A DNA stretch of 64,000 nt from an uncultured Flavobacteriaceae bacterium (GTDB taxonomy: Bacteria > Bacteroidota > Bacteroidia > Flavobacteriales > Flavobacteriaceae): NCBI GenBank assembly GCA_947502635.1, contig CANNAN010000001.1, forward strand, positions 434,001 to 498,000, read 5' to 3'. The notes beneath the pieces were generated by a model. It was not told where the DNA came from. It did no database searches and worked only from the letters and a program-made list of their open reading frames with translations. The position numbers and the translations under genes are program-made. This document shows positions 38,941 to 48,061 of this stretch, one piece after another. Position 1 is the stretch's first letter; every line of letters starts with the position of its first letter.

Positions 38941-40356
38941 ATGAAAAAATATATAATCTATCTAATACTCGTAAATGTTCTAATTGTTGGGTGTAAACAA
39001 AAGAGTCAGGTAGCTATAAAAGAAACACCAACCGTTAGTAAAAAACAACCAAATGTATTATTCCTGTTAGCGGATGATTTAGGATATGGAGAGTTAGGTG
39101 CATACGGACAAAAAACAATAAAAACACCGTTTTTAGATAGTCTAATAGGGCAAAGTATGAAGTTTACAAACTTCTATGCAGGTAGTGCGGTATGCTCACC
39201 TTCTCGTGCTGTATTAATGACAGGTAAAAGCTCCTCAATAAATACCATACGAGGTAATAATGGACTCCTGCCAAATGGGCGCGGAGGTAGGATAGCATTA
39301 CGTAAAGATGAGATAACTTTAGGAGAAATGATGACCAATGCAGGTTACGAAACTGCATTTGTTGGAAAATGGCATCTTGGAGATCCTGATGATGTGTCTA
39401 CATGGGCTCACGATCGAGGATTTAGTTATGCCGTACAAGAGCAATGGTCTAATAAAAGTAATAAGAGAAATTTTGATGGACCCATGGAATATATTAATGG
39501 GATGAAAGATTCTATTAATTTTGATTGGACCAAATGGCAAAGTCATGACGAGTATAGAACAGATTTAGCTTTAAAATATTTAGATAAAAAAGAAAACGAT
39601 AAACCGTTTTTTCTATTCATGTCTTACAGAGCACCACATGGCGCCGAAAAAGTGATAGGAAACCAAACCTTATATGCAGAAAAAGGTTGGAAAGAACCAC
39701 ATAGAATACACGCTACTCAAATAACACTTTTAGATAGCTATGTAGATAGATTACTCAAAAAAATAGATGCTATGGGTGAATTAGATAACACCATAATCTT
39801 TTTTACCAGTGATAATGGGCCACATAGTGAGGGTAATGGACATAATCATGAGTTTTTTGAAAGTAATGGTGTTTTAAATGGTTTTAAGAGAGATGTTTAT
39901 GAAGGCGGAATTCGCGTCCCATTTTTCGCCTACTGGAAAGGGAAAATTATCCCAGGCTCAGTCTCGCAGCATATGGGTAGTGGACAAGATTTTATGCCAA
40001 CTCTGGCTGAGATTGTAGGTATAGAAACCCCAGAGCAATCAAATGGTATTTCATTTCTGCCAGCCCTTATTGGAAAAGAACAACCAAAGCATGATTATCT
40101 TAATGTAGAAGGTTACTTTTCTGGTAAAAATGCTTTTCGTCAATCTATTAGATACGGAGACTTAAAGGGAGTTCGCTATGGCGCTGATAACCCTGTAGAG
40201 ATATACGATCTTAGTAAAGACATTGCAGAAGAACATAATATAGCCGATAAACATCCAGAACTAGTTGCAAAAATTGAAAAATTCTTTAAAGAAGAGCGTA
40301 CAAACCCTCCATCCTATCCTTACGGAGGATTACATTATAATAAGAATAAAAAATAA
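38941..40356 (+). CDS. S1-family sulfatase (copy 1)
   Basis: 471 residues, lipoprotein signal ending LIVGC (Cys18). Type I sulfatase: metal-site ADDLGYGELGAYG, formylglycine motif CSPSR (Cys85, followed by ...LMTGK), GKWHLG, and FFTSDNGPHSEGNGH. The Cys must be matured to formylglycine by an anaerobic or FGE-type enzyme encoded elsewhere. It removes sulfate esters from the polysaccharide or its oligomers; position on the sugar unknown. It overlaps nothing if the next gene starts at 40358, one base after this stop. Confidence 0.93.
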   Translation: MKKYIIYLILVNVLIVGCKQKSQVAIKETPTVSKKQPNVLFLLADDLGYGELGAYGQKTIKTPFLDSLIGQSMKFTNFYAGSAVCSPSRAVLMTGKSSSINTIRGNNGLLPNGRGGRIALRKDEITLGEMMTNAGYETAFVGKWHLGDPDDVSTWAHDRGFSYAVQEQWSNKSNKRNFDGPMEYINGMKDSINFDWTKWQSHDEYRTDLALKYLDKKENDKPFFLFMSYRAPHGAEKVIGNQTLYAEKGWKEPHRIHATQITLLDSYVDRLLKKIDAMGELDNTIIFFTSDNGPHSEGNGHNHEFFESNGVLNGFKRDVYEGGIRVPFFAYWKGKIIPGSVSQHMGSGQDFMPTLAEIVGIETPEQSNGISFLPALIGKEQPKHDYLNVEGYFSGKNAFRQSIRYGDLKGVRYGADNPVEIYDLSKDIAEEHNIADKHPELVAKIEKFFKEERTNPPSYPYGGLHYNKNKK

Positions 40357-40357
40357 G

Positions 40358-42325
40358 ATGATAAGCATCAAACAAAATATGGGTTTAATTAAAAGAGTAG
40401 TATTTGGAACATTGATTTTAATGGTGTTAACGTCACTGTTATCATGCAATAAGGTTGAAGATAAGTTTGTGTTAAACGATAATAAAAACCAAGTACAGCT
40501 ATTTAAAGCAAGTAGTGGAGCATTAACTTATCAAATAATTTCTAATGGCAAAGTGGTAATAGACTCTTCTACAATTGGTATCACAGTAAATGGTAAAACG
40601 TTAGGAGTAAATTCAAATATAAAACTAATAGAAGAGGATTCGTTTTCTACAGAATTCCCTTTGTTAGGAGTAAAAAATAAAGCTGTTTATAAAGCTAAGA
40701 CTTCAACATTTGAGTTAACAGAATTAAATGGGTTTGTTTGGTTTTTAGATTTTCAGGTTTCAGACCAAGGCGTAGCATACAGGTATCGCGTTCCAGGAGC
40801 TGAAAAACAAATAGTTAATAGTGAAGAAACATCGTTTAAAATACCTTCAAATACAAAAGTTTGGTTTTTTGAAAGAAATAGCAATTGGAAACTTAAATCA
40901 CACGCAGGAGAGTGGATATCTGCGGATATTTCTAAGATGCCTAAAATTTCGAAAATGGGACCCATCCAAGGGCTTACATTAACTTTAGAATTACCACAGG
41001 GAGGTTACGCATTATTGGCAGAAGCTGCGCTTTGGAATTATAGCGGTATGCGCCTTGAAGCTATTGGAAATAATACGTTTAAAGCAAATTTTACCGAAGG
41101 TAACAAAGGTTTTGAAATAGATGGAGTTATAAAAACCCCATGGCGCTGTGTTTTATTGGCCGATAACTTAAATGATTTAGTAAATAATACCATGGTACCA
41201 TCATTAAATCCTGAACCAGATAAAACACTTTTTGCAGATCGAAGCTGGATAAAGCCAGGAACATCTGTATGGCACTGGTGGACTAAAAAGTTTGCCACTT
41301 TTAAAGATGAAAAACGAATGGTTGATGATGCCGTAGCATTAGGTTTAGATTATTCTATGGTTGATGAAGGTTGGGAAAAATGGGCCGATAAATGGGAAAC
41401 AACAACCCAATTATGCAACCGTGCTAATAAAAATGGTATTGGCATATTCTTATGGAAGCGTTCTAAAGAAATAAATTTTCCAAAAAACGACTGGGAGGTG
41501 ATGCGTCATTTTTTAGATAGTGTCCAAAACACAGGAGCAAAAGGAGTTAAAGTAGACTTTATGAACGGGCAAACAAAAGATTTGATAGACTTTGACGAAG
41601 CACTTTTAAAGAAAGCAGCCGAACGTAAACTCATGGTTAATTTTCATGGATGCCAACAAAGTGCAGGAGAATACAGAACCTATCCTAATGAGGTAACCAG
41701 AGAAGGTATTCGAGGGCTAGAAGTTAATGGTATGCAAGAAGGGATGTTAACGGCAACTCATAATGCCGCATTGCCTTTTACAAGATTTGTTGCAGGACAT
41801 GGCGATTATACACCAATTGGTTTTACAAACCCAGGAGAAACTACTTGGGCACATCAATTAGCAACCTTGGTTTGCTTTTATTCGCCATTTCAATGTTTGG
41901 CAGAAGGTACCGACTTTTTACAAAAATCTCAGCACGTAAAACCAGCTTTAAATTTTATAGATAAGATACCATCAGTTTGGGATGAAACTATAGTTTTACC
42001 TCAAAGTAAAATAGGTGATTTAGCAATTATAGCAAGGCGTAGTAAAAATGATTGGTATTTAGGTGTTTTAAATAGTGGAGACGCTACAAGTATTACAGTT
42101 AATTGCGATTTTCTATTTGATAGTGATTACGCAAGCGAAGTTTTTACAGATGATTTAAACGCACCTAAGTTTGATATATCTGGATTACACCCCAGACAAT
42201 ATTTTAAAGAGTATAACAAAGTAACGCTCTTTAAAAGAGAAATAGTAAAGGTTACAAAAACAAGTACATTAAAACTGGATTTAGCAGAAAATGGAGGTGC
42301 GGTAGTTTGGTTTAAATCAAATTAA
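40358..42325 (+). CDS. GH97 glycoside hydrolase, probable retaining alpha-galactosidase
   Basis: I chose ATG 40358 (655 residues) over an upstream in-frame start at 40265 that would overlap the sulfatase; ATG 40379 is equally possible. A lipoprotein signal ends TSLLSC (Cys30). GH97 marks: an N-terminal beta-supersandwich (about 35-275), SVWHWWTKKF at the barrel start, LDYSMVDEGWEKW, GVKVDFMNG (Asp400) and MVNFHGC. An Asp at the VDFM position marks the retaining GH97 subgroup, which contains alpha-galactosidases, as opposed to inverting alpha-glucosidases with a Glu base. It should cut terminal alpha-galactose in the periplasm. Neighbouring GH2 and GH117 genes fit a galactan. Confidence 0.87.
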   Translation: MISIKQNMGLIKRVVFGTLILMVLTSLLSCNKVEDKFVLNDNKNQVQLFKASSGALTYQIISNGKVVIDSSTIGITVNGKTLGVNSNIKLIEEDSFSTEFPLLGVKNKAVYKAKTSTFELTELNGFVWFLDFQVSDQGVAYRYRVPGAEKQIVNSEETSFKIPSNTKVWFFERNSNWKLKSHAGEWISADISKMPKISKMGPIQGLTLTLELPQGGYALLAEAALWNYSGMRLEAIGNNTFKANFTEGNKGFEIDGVIKTPWRCVLLADNLNDLVNNTMVPSLNPEPDKTLFADRSWIKPGTSVWHWWTKKFATFKDEKRMVDDAVALGLDYSMVDEGWEKWADKWETTTQLCNRANKNGIGIFLWKRSKEINFPKNDWEVMRHFLDSVQNTGAKGVKVDFMNGQTKDLIDFDEALLKKAAERKLMVNFHGCQQSAGEYRTYPNEVTREGIRGLEVNGMQEGMLTATHNAALPFTRFVAGHGDYTPIGFTNPGETTWAHQLATLVCFYSPFQCLAEGTDFLQKSQHVKPALNFIDKIPSVWDETIVLPQSKIGDLAIIARRSKNDWYLGVLNSGDATSITVNCDFLFDSDYASEVFTDDLNAPKFDISGLHPRQYFKEYNKVTLFKREIVKVTKTSTLKLDLAENGGAVVWFKSN

Positions 42326-42383
42326 AAACAGTAAGATGAAGCTTTCTTTTTTTAGAAAAATCACTAAGTGCAATAACCAAATC

Positions 42384-44114
42384 ATGATAAGAATACCTGT
42401 TTTCTTATTACTCTTACTTACAGTTTTAACTTGTAGTAAAAATGAATCTGAAAACACTAAAGTTATTCCCCTGAATGGGACTTGGCAGTTTTTAGCTTCC
42501 AACGATACAACAGAAGAGGAGGCCTTAAAAGCGTCTTTTAGTGAATGGGATACTATTCAAGTACCAGGAAACTGGGACACAAGAGCACGTTATTCAGAAT
42601 ATGTAGGGAAAGGTTATTATCAAAGAGATTTTACTTTACCTAAAAACTGGAAAGGCAAACAAATCAGGTTAAAATTTGATGCCGTATATGAAACCGCAAA
42701 GGTTTGGCTAAATGGTAATGAGCTAGGAGAACATGTTGGAGGCTACACACCATTTGAATTTAATATAACCAATAAAGTAGATTTTAATAAAGAAAACTCT
42801 GTTGTAGTTATGGTAGATAATACCTATAAACGAGGTGCTTGGTGGGCATGGGGAGGTATAAGTAGAAACGTCTCTTTAATAGCTAATCAAGATGTTAGAA
42901 TTGTGTATCAACACATCACATCAGTACCCAGTTTTGAGAAAAATGTAGTTGATTTTACAATCAAATATAAAATTGAAAATAACGGTAACGCATTAGCTTC
43001 TACTAAAATATATTCTGAAATTGAAGGTGTTCATAAAGATTCTGTGTCTTTAACGGTTGAAAAAGCTTCAACCACAGTTTCGTATTTAAAGTTTAAAAAA
43101 TCACTTTCAGATATAGAACTATGGCACTTTAATTCGCCAAATCTTTATGAATTAAATAGTTCTGTTTCAATAAACAACAATATTGTTGATGCAGCTTCAG
43201 ATAAATTTGGAATAAGAAAATTTGAAGTTCGTGGGGAGCAATTCTTTCTAAATAATGAGGCTGTAAGAATGAATGGGATTAATCGTGTTCATGACCACCC
43301 AGATTATGGTAATACAGAACCTGATGATTTAGTATTAAGAGATATGTTAGATATTAAATCTATAGGATGTAATTTTTCACGTTTAATGCATGCACCACTC
43401 TCTGAAAATTTATTAAAAGTATGTGATAGTATTGGTTTTTTATTAGTGGAAGAAATTCCAGTTTGGGGAGATGATGATCCACAAGCGTTTCCTGATAACC
43501 CTCTAACCAAAAAATGGATAAAAGAAATGATAGAACGCGACTATAATCATCCATCTGTGGTTGCTTGGAGTGTTGGTAATGAGTTACGAGAGAATGATTC
43601 AATCACAGCAACATGGCCAGAAAAAAAGATGACCAAAAATCAATACGATTACGCAAACGCCATGTTAGATTATGTTGAGGAATTGGATCCTTCAAGATTA
43701 AAAACCTACGTGACTATAACTTCGTATAGAAAAGGAGAAATAGGTAGTGAACCTTATGAAAAAGTAGATTTTATTTCTATGAATTCTTATGGAAATGCTG
43801 TAGAGTTTGCAAAAATAACTAATGAGAAATTTCCAGGGAAACCTATTTTTATTTCAGAAATTGGATTAAAACAAATAGGAGGGGAGGCAAATTCTCAATT
43901 ACCAGAAAAATTAGTACAATATATAAAAGACTTAAAAGATTTGCCATATGTAACAGGTGTATCTGTTTGGAGTTATAATGATTATAGAAGTAACTATCGA
44001 GGTACACCAAAATCTGGTTTCAGAGAATGGGGTATTGTTAATGAGAAACGAGATAGGAAAATAGCATACAATGAGCTTAAAATACTTTATAAATATTGGG
44101 ATGTTGAGGACTAA
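42384..44114 (+). CDS. GH2 beta-galactosidase-like lipoprotein (short form)
   Basis: The start at 42384 gives 576 residues and a lipoprotein signal ending TVLTC (Cys17); ATG 42336 in frame would put 16 polar residues before it. Domains: sugar-binding jelly-roll (about 25-170), Ig-like (about 180-275), (beta/alpha)8 barrel (about 280-576). Candidate acid/base is Glu400 in SVGNEL and nucleophile Glu492 in FISEIG. It lacks the additional C-terminal domains of the larger GH2 encoded at 45493. Likely activity is beta-D-galactosidase on algal galactan oligosaccharides, but beta-glucuronidase and others also belong to GH2. Part of the catabolic run, 59 bp after GH97. Confidence 0.87.
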   Translation: MIRIPVFLLLLLTVLTCSKNESENTKVIPLNGTWQFLASNDTTEEEALKASFSEWDTIQVPGNWDTRARYSEYVGKGYYQRDFTLPKNWKGKQIRLKFDAVYETAKVWLNGNELGEHVGGYTPFEFNITNKVDFNKENSVVVMVDNTYKRGAWWAWGGISRNVSLIANQDVRIVYQHITSVPSFEKNVVDFTIKYKIENNGNALASTKIYSEIEGVHKDSVSLTVEKASTTVSYLKFKKSLSDIELWHFNSPNLYELNSSVSINNNIVDAASDKFGIRKFEVRGEQFFLNNEAVRMNGINRVHDHPDYGNTEPDDLVLRDMLDIKSIGCNFSRLMHAPLSENLLKVCDSIGFLLVEEIPVWGDDDPQAFPDNPLTKKWIKEMIERDYNHPSVVAWSVGNELRENDSITATWPEKKMTKNQYDYANAMLDYVEELDPSRLKTYVTITSYRKGEIGSEPYEKVDFISMNSYGNAVEFAKITNEKFPGKPIFISEIGLKQIGGEANSQLPEKLVQYIKDLKDLPYVTGVSVWSYNDYRSNYRGTPKSGFREWGIVNEKRDRKIAYNELKILYKYWDVED

Positions 44115-44181
44115 CTAATGTGGGTTGTTATTCTGGTTTATACAAGTGATAAAATTTAAAATCTTAAGTAATAAAATTAAT

Positions 44182-45489
44182 ATGAAACTAACAATGTATA
44201 TACATAAAATAGGACTTATACTATTAATGATAAGTTTTGTTTTTTCATGTGATCAAAATACCCCCCAAACAGAAGTTGTTCAAGAAACAAAAAGAAGTCG
44301 TGTTTTTCCCTTTAAAATGCCAACTGAAAAACCTAATATTCCATTAAGCACTGCCTCAGAACGTATGTTTGATTATCCAACTCCGAGAGTTCAGGATAAT
44401 GAACTTTTTTCACAGTTTAAATATACCCGTTTAAAAGGGTTTGATTATAGTAATGGAGACGGAACGGTATCTCGTAGAGACCCATCTAGACCTATTTTTG
44501 AAAATGGTAAATATTATGTTTGGTATACAAAGCGACATACAAAAGTTCCACCAATTGGTTGGAACCGAGCTGCAGAAGCTACAGATGTAATTCCTTCAAC
44601 AGATTGGGACTTATGTGATATTTGGTATGCTACTAGTAATGATGGTATGACTTGGGAAGAGCAAGGGGTGGCAATTTCAAGACCAGAAAAACCAAAACCA
44701 GGATGGCGTTCTGTAGCTACACCAGATATTTTAGTTTGGAAAGGTAAATTTTATCTTTACTATCAAGCCTTTGATGAGCCTAGTGGTTTAAGAGGAGATT
44801 TATGTCCTGTATCTATTTCGTATGCAAACTCTCCCGATGGACCTTGGATTCATGGAGGTGATCAAGTAATACCTTTTGGAAAAGAAAATGAATGGGATCA
44901 TAAAGCAACACATGACCCTCAGCCTATAGTTCACGAAGGAAAAATATATGTATATTACAAAGCGGCTTATAACAAATGGCCAGATAATAGATCTAATTAC
45001 GCGGTTGGACATGGTTTGGCTATTGCTGAAAATCCATTAGGGCCTTATAAAAAACATCCTTTAAACCCCGTCATGCAATCAGGTCATGAAACTACCTATT
45101 GGCCATATAAGAAGGGAATTGCAACCTTAGCTATTAAAGATGGGAATGAGCGAGAAACTATACAGTATGCTGAAGATGGGGCTAATTTTAAAATAGCATC
45201 ATGTGTTTCTTTTACTCCAACAGCAGCAGCTCCATTTACAGCTGATGCTTTTACAGATACAAAAGATGGTAGAGGTTTTACTTGGGGGCTATCTCATTTT
45301 ATAAATGCAGGAACATCCAAAAAGGCGTATTCAATTATAGCACGTTTTGACTGTGATTTAAGTTTAGATTACAATGAGCCAGCTTATAAAAAGACAGGAG
45401 TGTGGCATAAACCAGATGTGTATTTTAAGCAAGGGTTGAATAATGAGCAAATGGAGCATATAAAACAATCTAGCAAAAAAAATGATTAA
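44182..45489 (+). CDS. GH117 3,6-anhydro-alpha-L-galactosidase-like lipoprotein
   Basis: I chose ATG 44182 (435 residues), which gives a lipoprotein signal ending FVFSC (Cys23); the TTG at 44125 adds 19 residues. GH117 is recognised by SRRDPSRPIFENGKYYVWY, STDWDLCDIWYATSNDG, GWRSVATPDILVWKGK, THDPQPIVHEGK and QSGHETTYWP. Asp100, Asp245 and the His302-Glu303 pair match the catalytic Asp residues and the unusual general-acid His described for this family. Members remove 3,6-anhydro-L-galactose from the non-reducing end of agar oligosaccharides. Some clades are uncharacterised, so a different anhydro-sugar cannot be excluded. It sits between two GH2 genes, consistent with alternating exo-cleavage of alpha and beta linkages. 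Confidence 0.9.
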   Translation: MKLTMYIHKIGLILLMISFVFSCDQNTPQTEVVQETKRSRVFPFKMPTEKPNIPLSTASERMFDYPTPRVQDNELFSQFKYTRLKGFDYSNGDGTVSRRDPSRPIFENGKYYVWYTKRHTKVPPIGWNRAAEATDVIPSTDWDLCDIWYATSNDGMTWEEQGVAISRPEKPKPGWRSVATPDILVWKGKFYLYYQAFDEPSGLRGDLCPVSISYANSPDGPWIHGGDQVIPFGKENEWDHKATHDPQPIVHEGKIYVYYKAAYNKWPDNRSNYAVGHGLAIAENPLGPYKKHPLNPVMQSGHETTYWPYKKGIATLAIKDGNERETIQYAEDGANFKIASCVSFTPTAAAPFTADAFTDTKDGRGFTWGLSHFINAGTSKKAYSIIARFDCDLSLDYNEPAYKKTGVWHKPDVYFKQGLNNEQMEHIKQSSKKND

Positions 45490-45492
45490 TAA

Positions 45493-48054
45493 ATGGAGTC
45501 AGTTGTTATAAAAAAGAGAGTGAAGAGTTCTTATTGCCTAATTATATTACTATTGTTTGGGAATATAATAGCATCATTTTCTCAAAATGATAGATATTCA
45601 AAAAAGAATCATTTAACTAATAAAGTTTCTTTAAATGGAGATTGGCAATTTGCCGATAGTACTCAGGTGAAAACAAATAAATGGAATGTTTTACCCGTAC
45701 CAGCCAGTTGGAATACATTCACAGCGTATGCAGATTATGTGGGAGATGCTTGGTATAAAAAAACAATTTCGGTTCCTAAAGACTGGTCAGGGAAACGTGT
45801 TTTCTTAAAGTTTGATGCTGTTTATGATATAGCCGATGTGTGGTTAAATGATAACTATTTAGGCCAGCATGTAGGAGGTTACACTCCTTTTGAATTTGAT
45901 ATAACCCCATATATTTCATCTGGAGAAAAAGGCACTGTGAAAGTAAAAGTTAATAACGAGCATGTTGTAGGTGCATGGTTTCAATGGGGAGGTATAAATA
46001 GAGATGTTCATTTAATAGCGCATGATGAATTAAGACTGCTAAGACAGAAAATAGAGCCAATACTGGATGTTGTTACAGGAACAGCTCAAGTAAAATTAAA
46101 GGTGACTCTTGAAAATAGTTCAGATACAAACAAAAATATATCAATTAAAGGCACTATTAAAGAATTGGATGATGTAGCTTTTTTACTTTCAGGAAATGTA
46201 AAAGCAGGGAGTCAAACTACTCTAACAACAAGAGTTTTTCTAAACACAAAACAAACACGCCTATGGCATTTTGATGATCCGCAATTATATCATCTAGAAA
46301 CAGTATTGTTTAATAGCGATAAAAAAATAGATGTTTTACATACACATTTTGGTATTAGAAGCATTGAAATTAAACCAGACGGGCTTTACCTTAATGGAGA
46401 AAAGGTTCGTTTAATGGGGTATAACCGTGTGCATGACCATAGAGCTTACGGTAATACAGAACCAGAGCATTTGGTGAAATCAGATATCGATATGATGAAA
46501 CGTTCAGGGGCAAATTTTTCCAGAATTATGCATGCTCCTAGTTCTCCAGAATTATTAGATTATTGTGATGAAGTAGGGTATTTAATTTGGGCAGAAATTC
46601 CTATGTGGCAAACAGTTTATAGAATGCCAATGAATAACGAAGAGGATGCTGAAAAAGCAAAAAGCCTCTATCCAGGAAATGCTTTAAAAGAAATGATACA
46701 GCGTGATTGGAATCATCCATCTATAATTGGTTGGTCATCAGGTAATGAATTAAGAGCTGAAGCGAGCTTATATGTTAAAGCAATGCGCCCATTTGTAAAA
46801 GCACTAGATTCAACAAGGTTATATGCTAATATACACGATGCAGGGTTTGATAAATCATCTCAAGGAGGTTACAAAGGTATTGATTACAATAGTGTGGATA
46901 TCTTGTTTATGAACAAATATGGAGGAACAGACAATAAAATAAAATCTGTTTTAAAACAGCGCGAACTTGTACCAGAATTACCAATTTTTTATAGTGAATA
47001 TGGAGAGAAAAGAAGTGAGTCATTAAATTTTATGATAGATTTTACTAGATTATGGGAAGAACTAGGTAAAGAACCTTATGTTATTGGAGGTGCACATTGG
47101 ACTTTTAATGATTATAGAAGTTATTTTAAACTAACACCTCCCAGTCAAAACAGAGATTGGGGTATCGTAGATATTTGGCGTAACCCAAAGACTATCTACT
47201 ATCATATGTCAAAAATTAATGCACCAGTAAATAGCATTAATGTGACGTTTAATAAATCAGAAGCTCATGTTACTATTAAACCACGAGGTGTTTTAGAAAT
47301 ACCGTCATTTACATTAAAAGGCTATTCATGGATTTATGAAGTTATAGATGAAAAAGGGTTGACCATTAGTGGTAAAATTTATGATTTACCAGATATAGAA
47401 CCAGGAGCCGAAAACATTACTAAAAGTATTGAAGTTAATAGTTTTAAGGGGGAAGTTTTAGTCATATCAATAATATCTAATAACGGTTACACAGTGGCGA
47501 AATCACGCTTTGATATTAAAAGCCAAAAAGAACTCCCCCTACCAACATTTGCTGAGGCTAAAAATCCTGAAGTTAGAAAAGTGCTACCACTAGATAAAAG
47601 TTTTATGATTGGCGTTACAAGCCTTGAAGGTGATATTGGACTAGAAGTTGAATATGGAACAAAGTCAGGAAAGTACACAAACCAGATGAAAGCGAATGTA
47701 AAAGGAGCGATAAGAGTGAGCGCGTTAAAGAATGGTAAAACATATTTTGGCAGAGTAAGACATATTCTTTCAGAAGGTTTTAGTCCATGGTCTAGTGAAT
47801 TTAAAGTAACTCCAGATGGTGGACAATTGCCTAAGCCTCCAAAAATTTTAGGAGTCATTAAAGGTGAAGATAAAATAGCAGTAAGACTAGAGGCTCCAGA
47901 AAAAATAACAGGATATCATGTTGCTTTAAAAAAGGGAGGTACTTTAAAAATAGAAAAAGTGAATCCTGGATTTCTAATCTTACCTAAAAATAGCATTGAC
48001 ATTTTTTCAATTAATAAATATGGGAAATCTAAATCGGTTTCAATAAAAGACTAA
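45493..48054 (+). CDS. GH2 beta-galactosidase-like enzyme (long form)
   Basis: 853 residues with signal peptide (about 1-30, ending ASFSQ). Jelly-roll (about 45-185), Ig-like (about 190-290), barrel (about 295-590) with candidate acid/base Glu419 in SSGNEL and nucleophile Glu502 in FYSEYGEK. Two further beta-sandwich/FnIII-like modules fill about 600-853. The N-terminal 450 residues are clearly paralogous to the GH2 at 42384, sharing QHVGGYTPFEF-type and NRVHDH..YGNTEP motifs. It starts 3 bp after GH117. Probably periplasmic exo-beta-galactosidase with different size preference or sulfate tolerance from the short form. Confidence 0.88.
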   Translation: MESVVIKKRVKSSYCLIILLLFGNIIASFSQNDRYSKKNHLTNKVSLNGDWQFADSTQVKTNKWNVLPVPASWNTFTAYADYVGDAWYKKTISVPKDWSGKRVFLKFDAVYDIADVWLNDNYLGQHVGGYTPFEFDITPYISSGEKGTVKVKVNNEHVVGAWFQWGGINRDVHLIAHDELRLLRQKIEPILDVVTGTAQVKLKVTLENSSDTNKNISIKGTIKELDDVAFLLSGNVKAGSQTTLTTRVFLNTKQTRLWHFDDPQLYHLETVLFNSDKKIDVLHTHFGIRSIEIKPDGLYLNGEKVRLMGYNRVHDHRAYGNTEPEHLVKSDIDMMKRSGANFSRIMHAPSSPELLDYCDEVGYLIWAEIPMWQTVYRMPMNNEEDAEKAKSLYPGNALKEMIQRDWNHPSIIGWSSGNELRAEASLYVKAMRPFVKALDSTRLYANIHDAGFDKSSQGGYKGIDYNSVDILFMNKYGGTDNKIKSVLKQRELVPELPIFYSEYGEKRSESLNFMIDFTRLWEELGKEPYVIGGAHWTFNDYRSYFKLTPPSQNRDWGIVDIWRNPKTIYYHMSKINAPVNSINVTFNKSEAHVTIKPRGVLEIPSFTLKGYSWIYEVIDEKGLTISGKIYDLPDIEPGAENITKSIEVNSFKGEVLVISIISNNGYTVAKSRFDIKSQKELPLPTFAEAKNPEVRKVLPLDKSFMIGVTSLEGDIGLEVEYGTKSGKYTNQMKANVKGAIRVSALKNGKTYFGRVRHILSEGFSPWSSEFKVTPDGGQLPKPPKILGVIKGEDKIAVRLEAPEKITGYHVALKKGGTLKIEKVNPGFLILPKNSIDIFSINKYGKSKSVSIKD

Positions 48055-48061
48055 AAATCAA

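Noticed and set aside
40265-40357. Upstream start of the GH97 gene overlapping the sulfatase by 92 bp
   Set aside because: The extension is not signal-like and starts inside the sulfatase; ATG 40358 gives a proper lipoprotein signal one base after the sulfatase stop.
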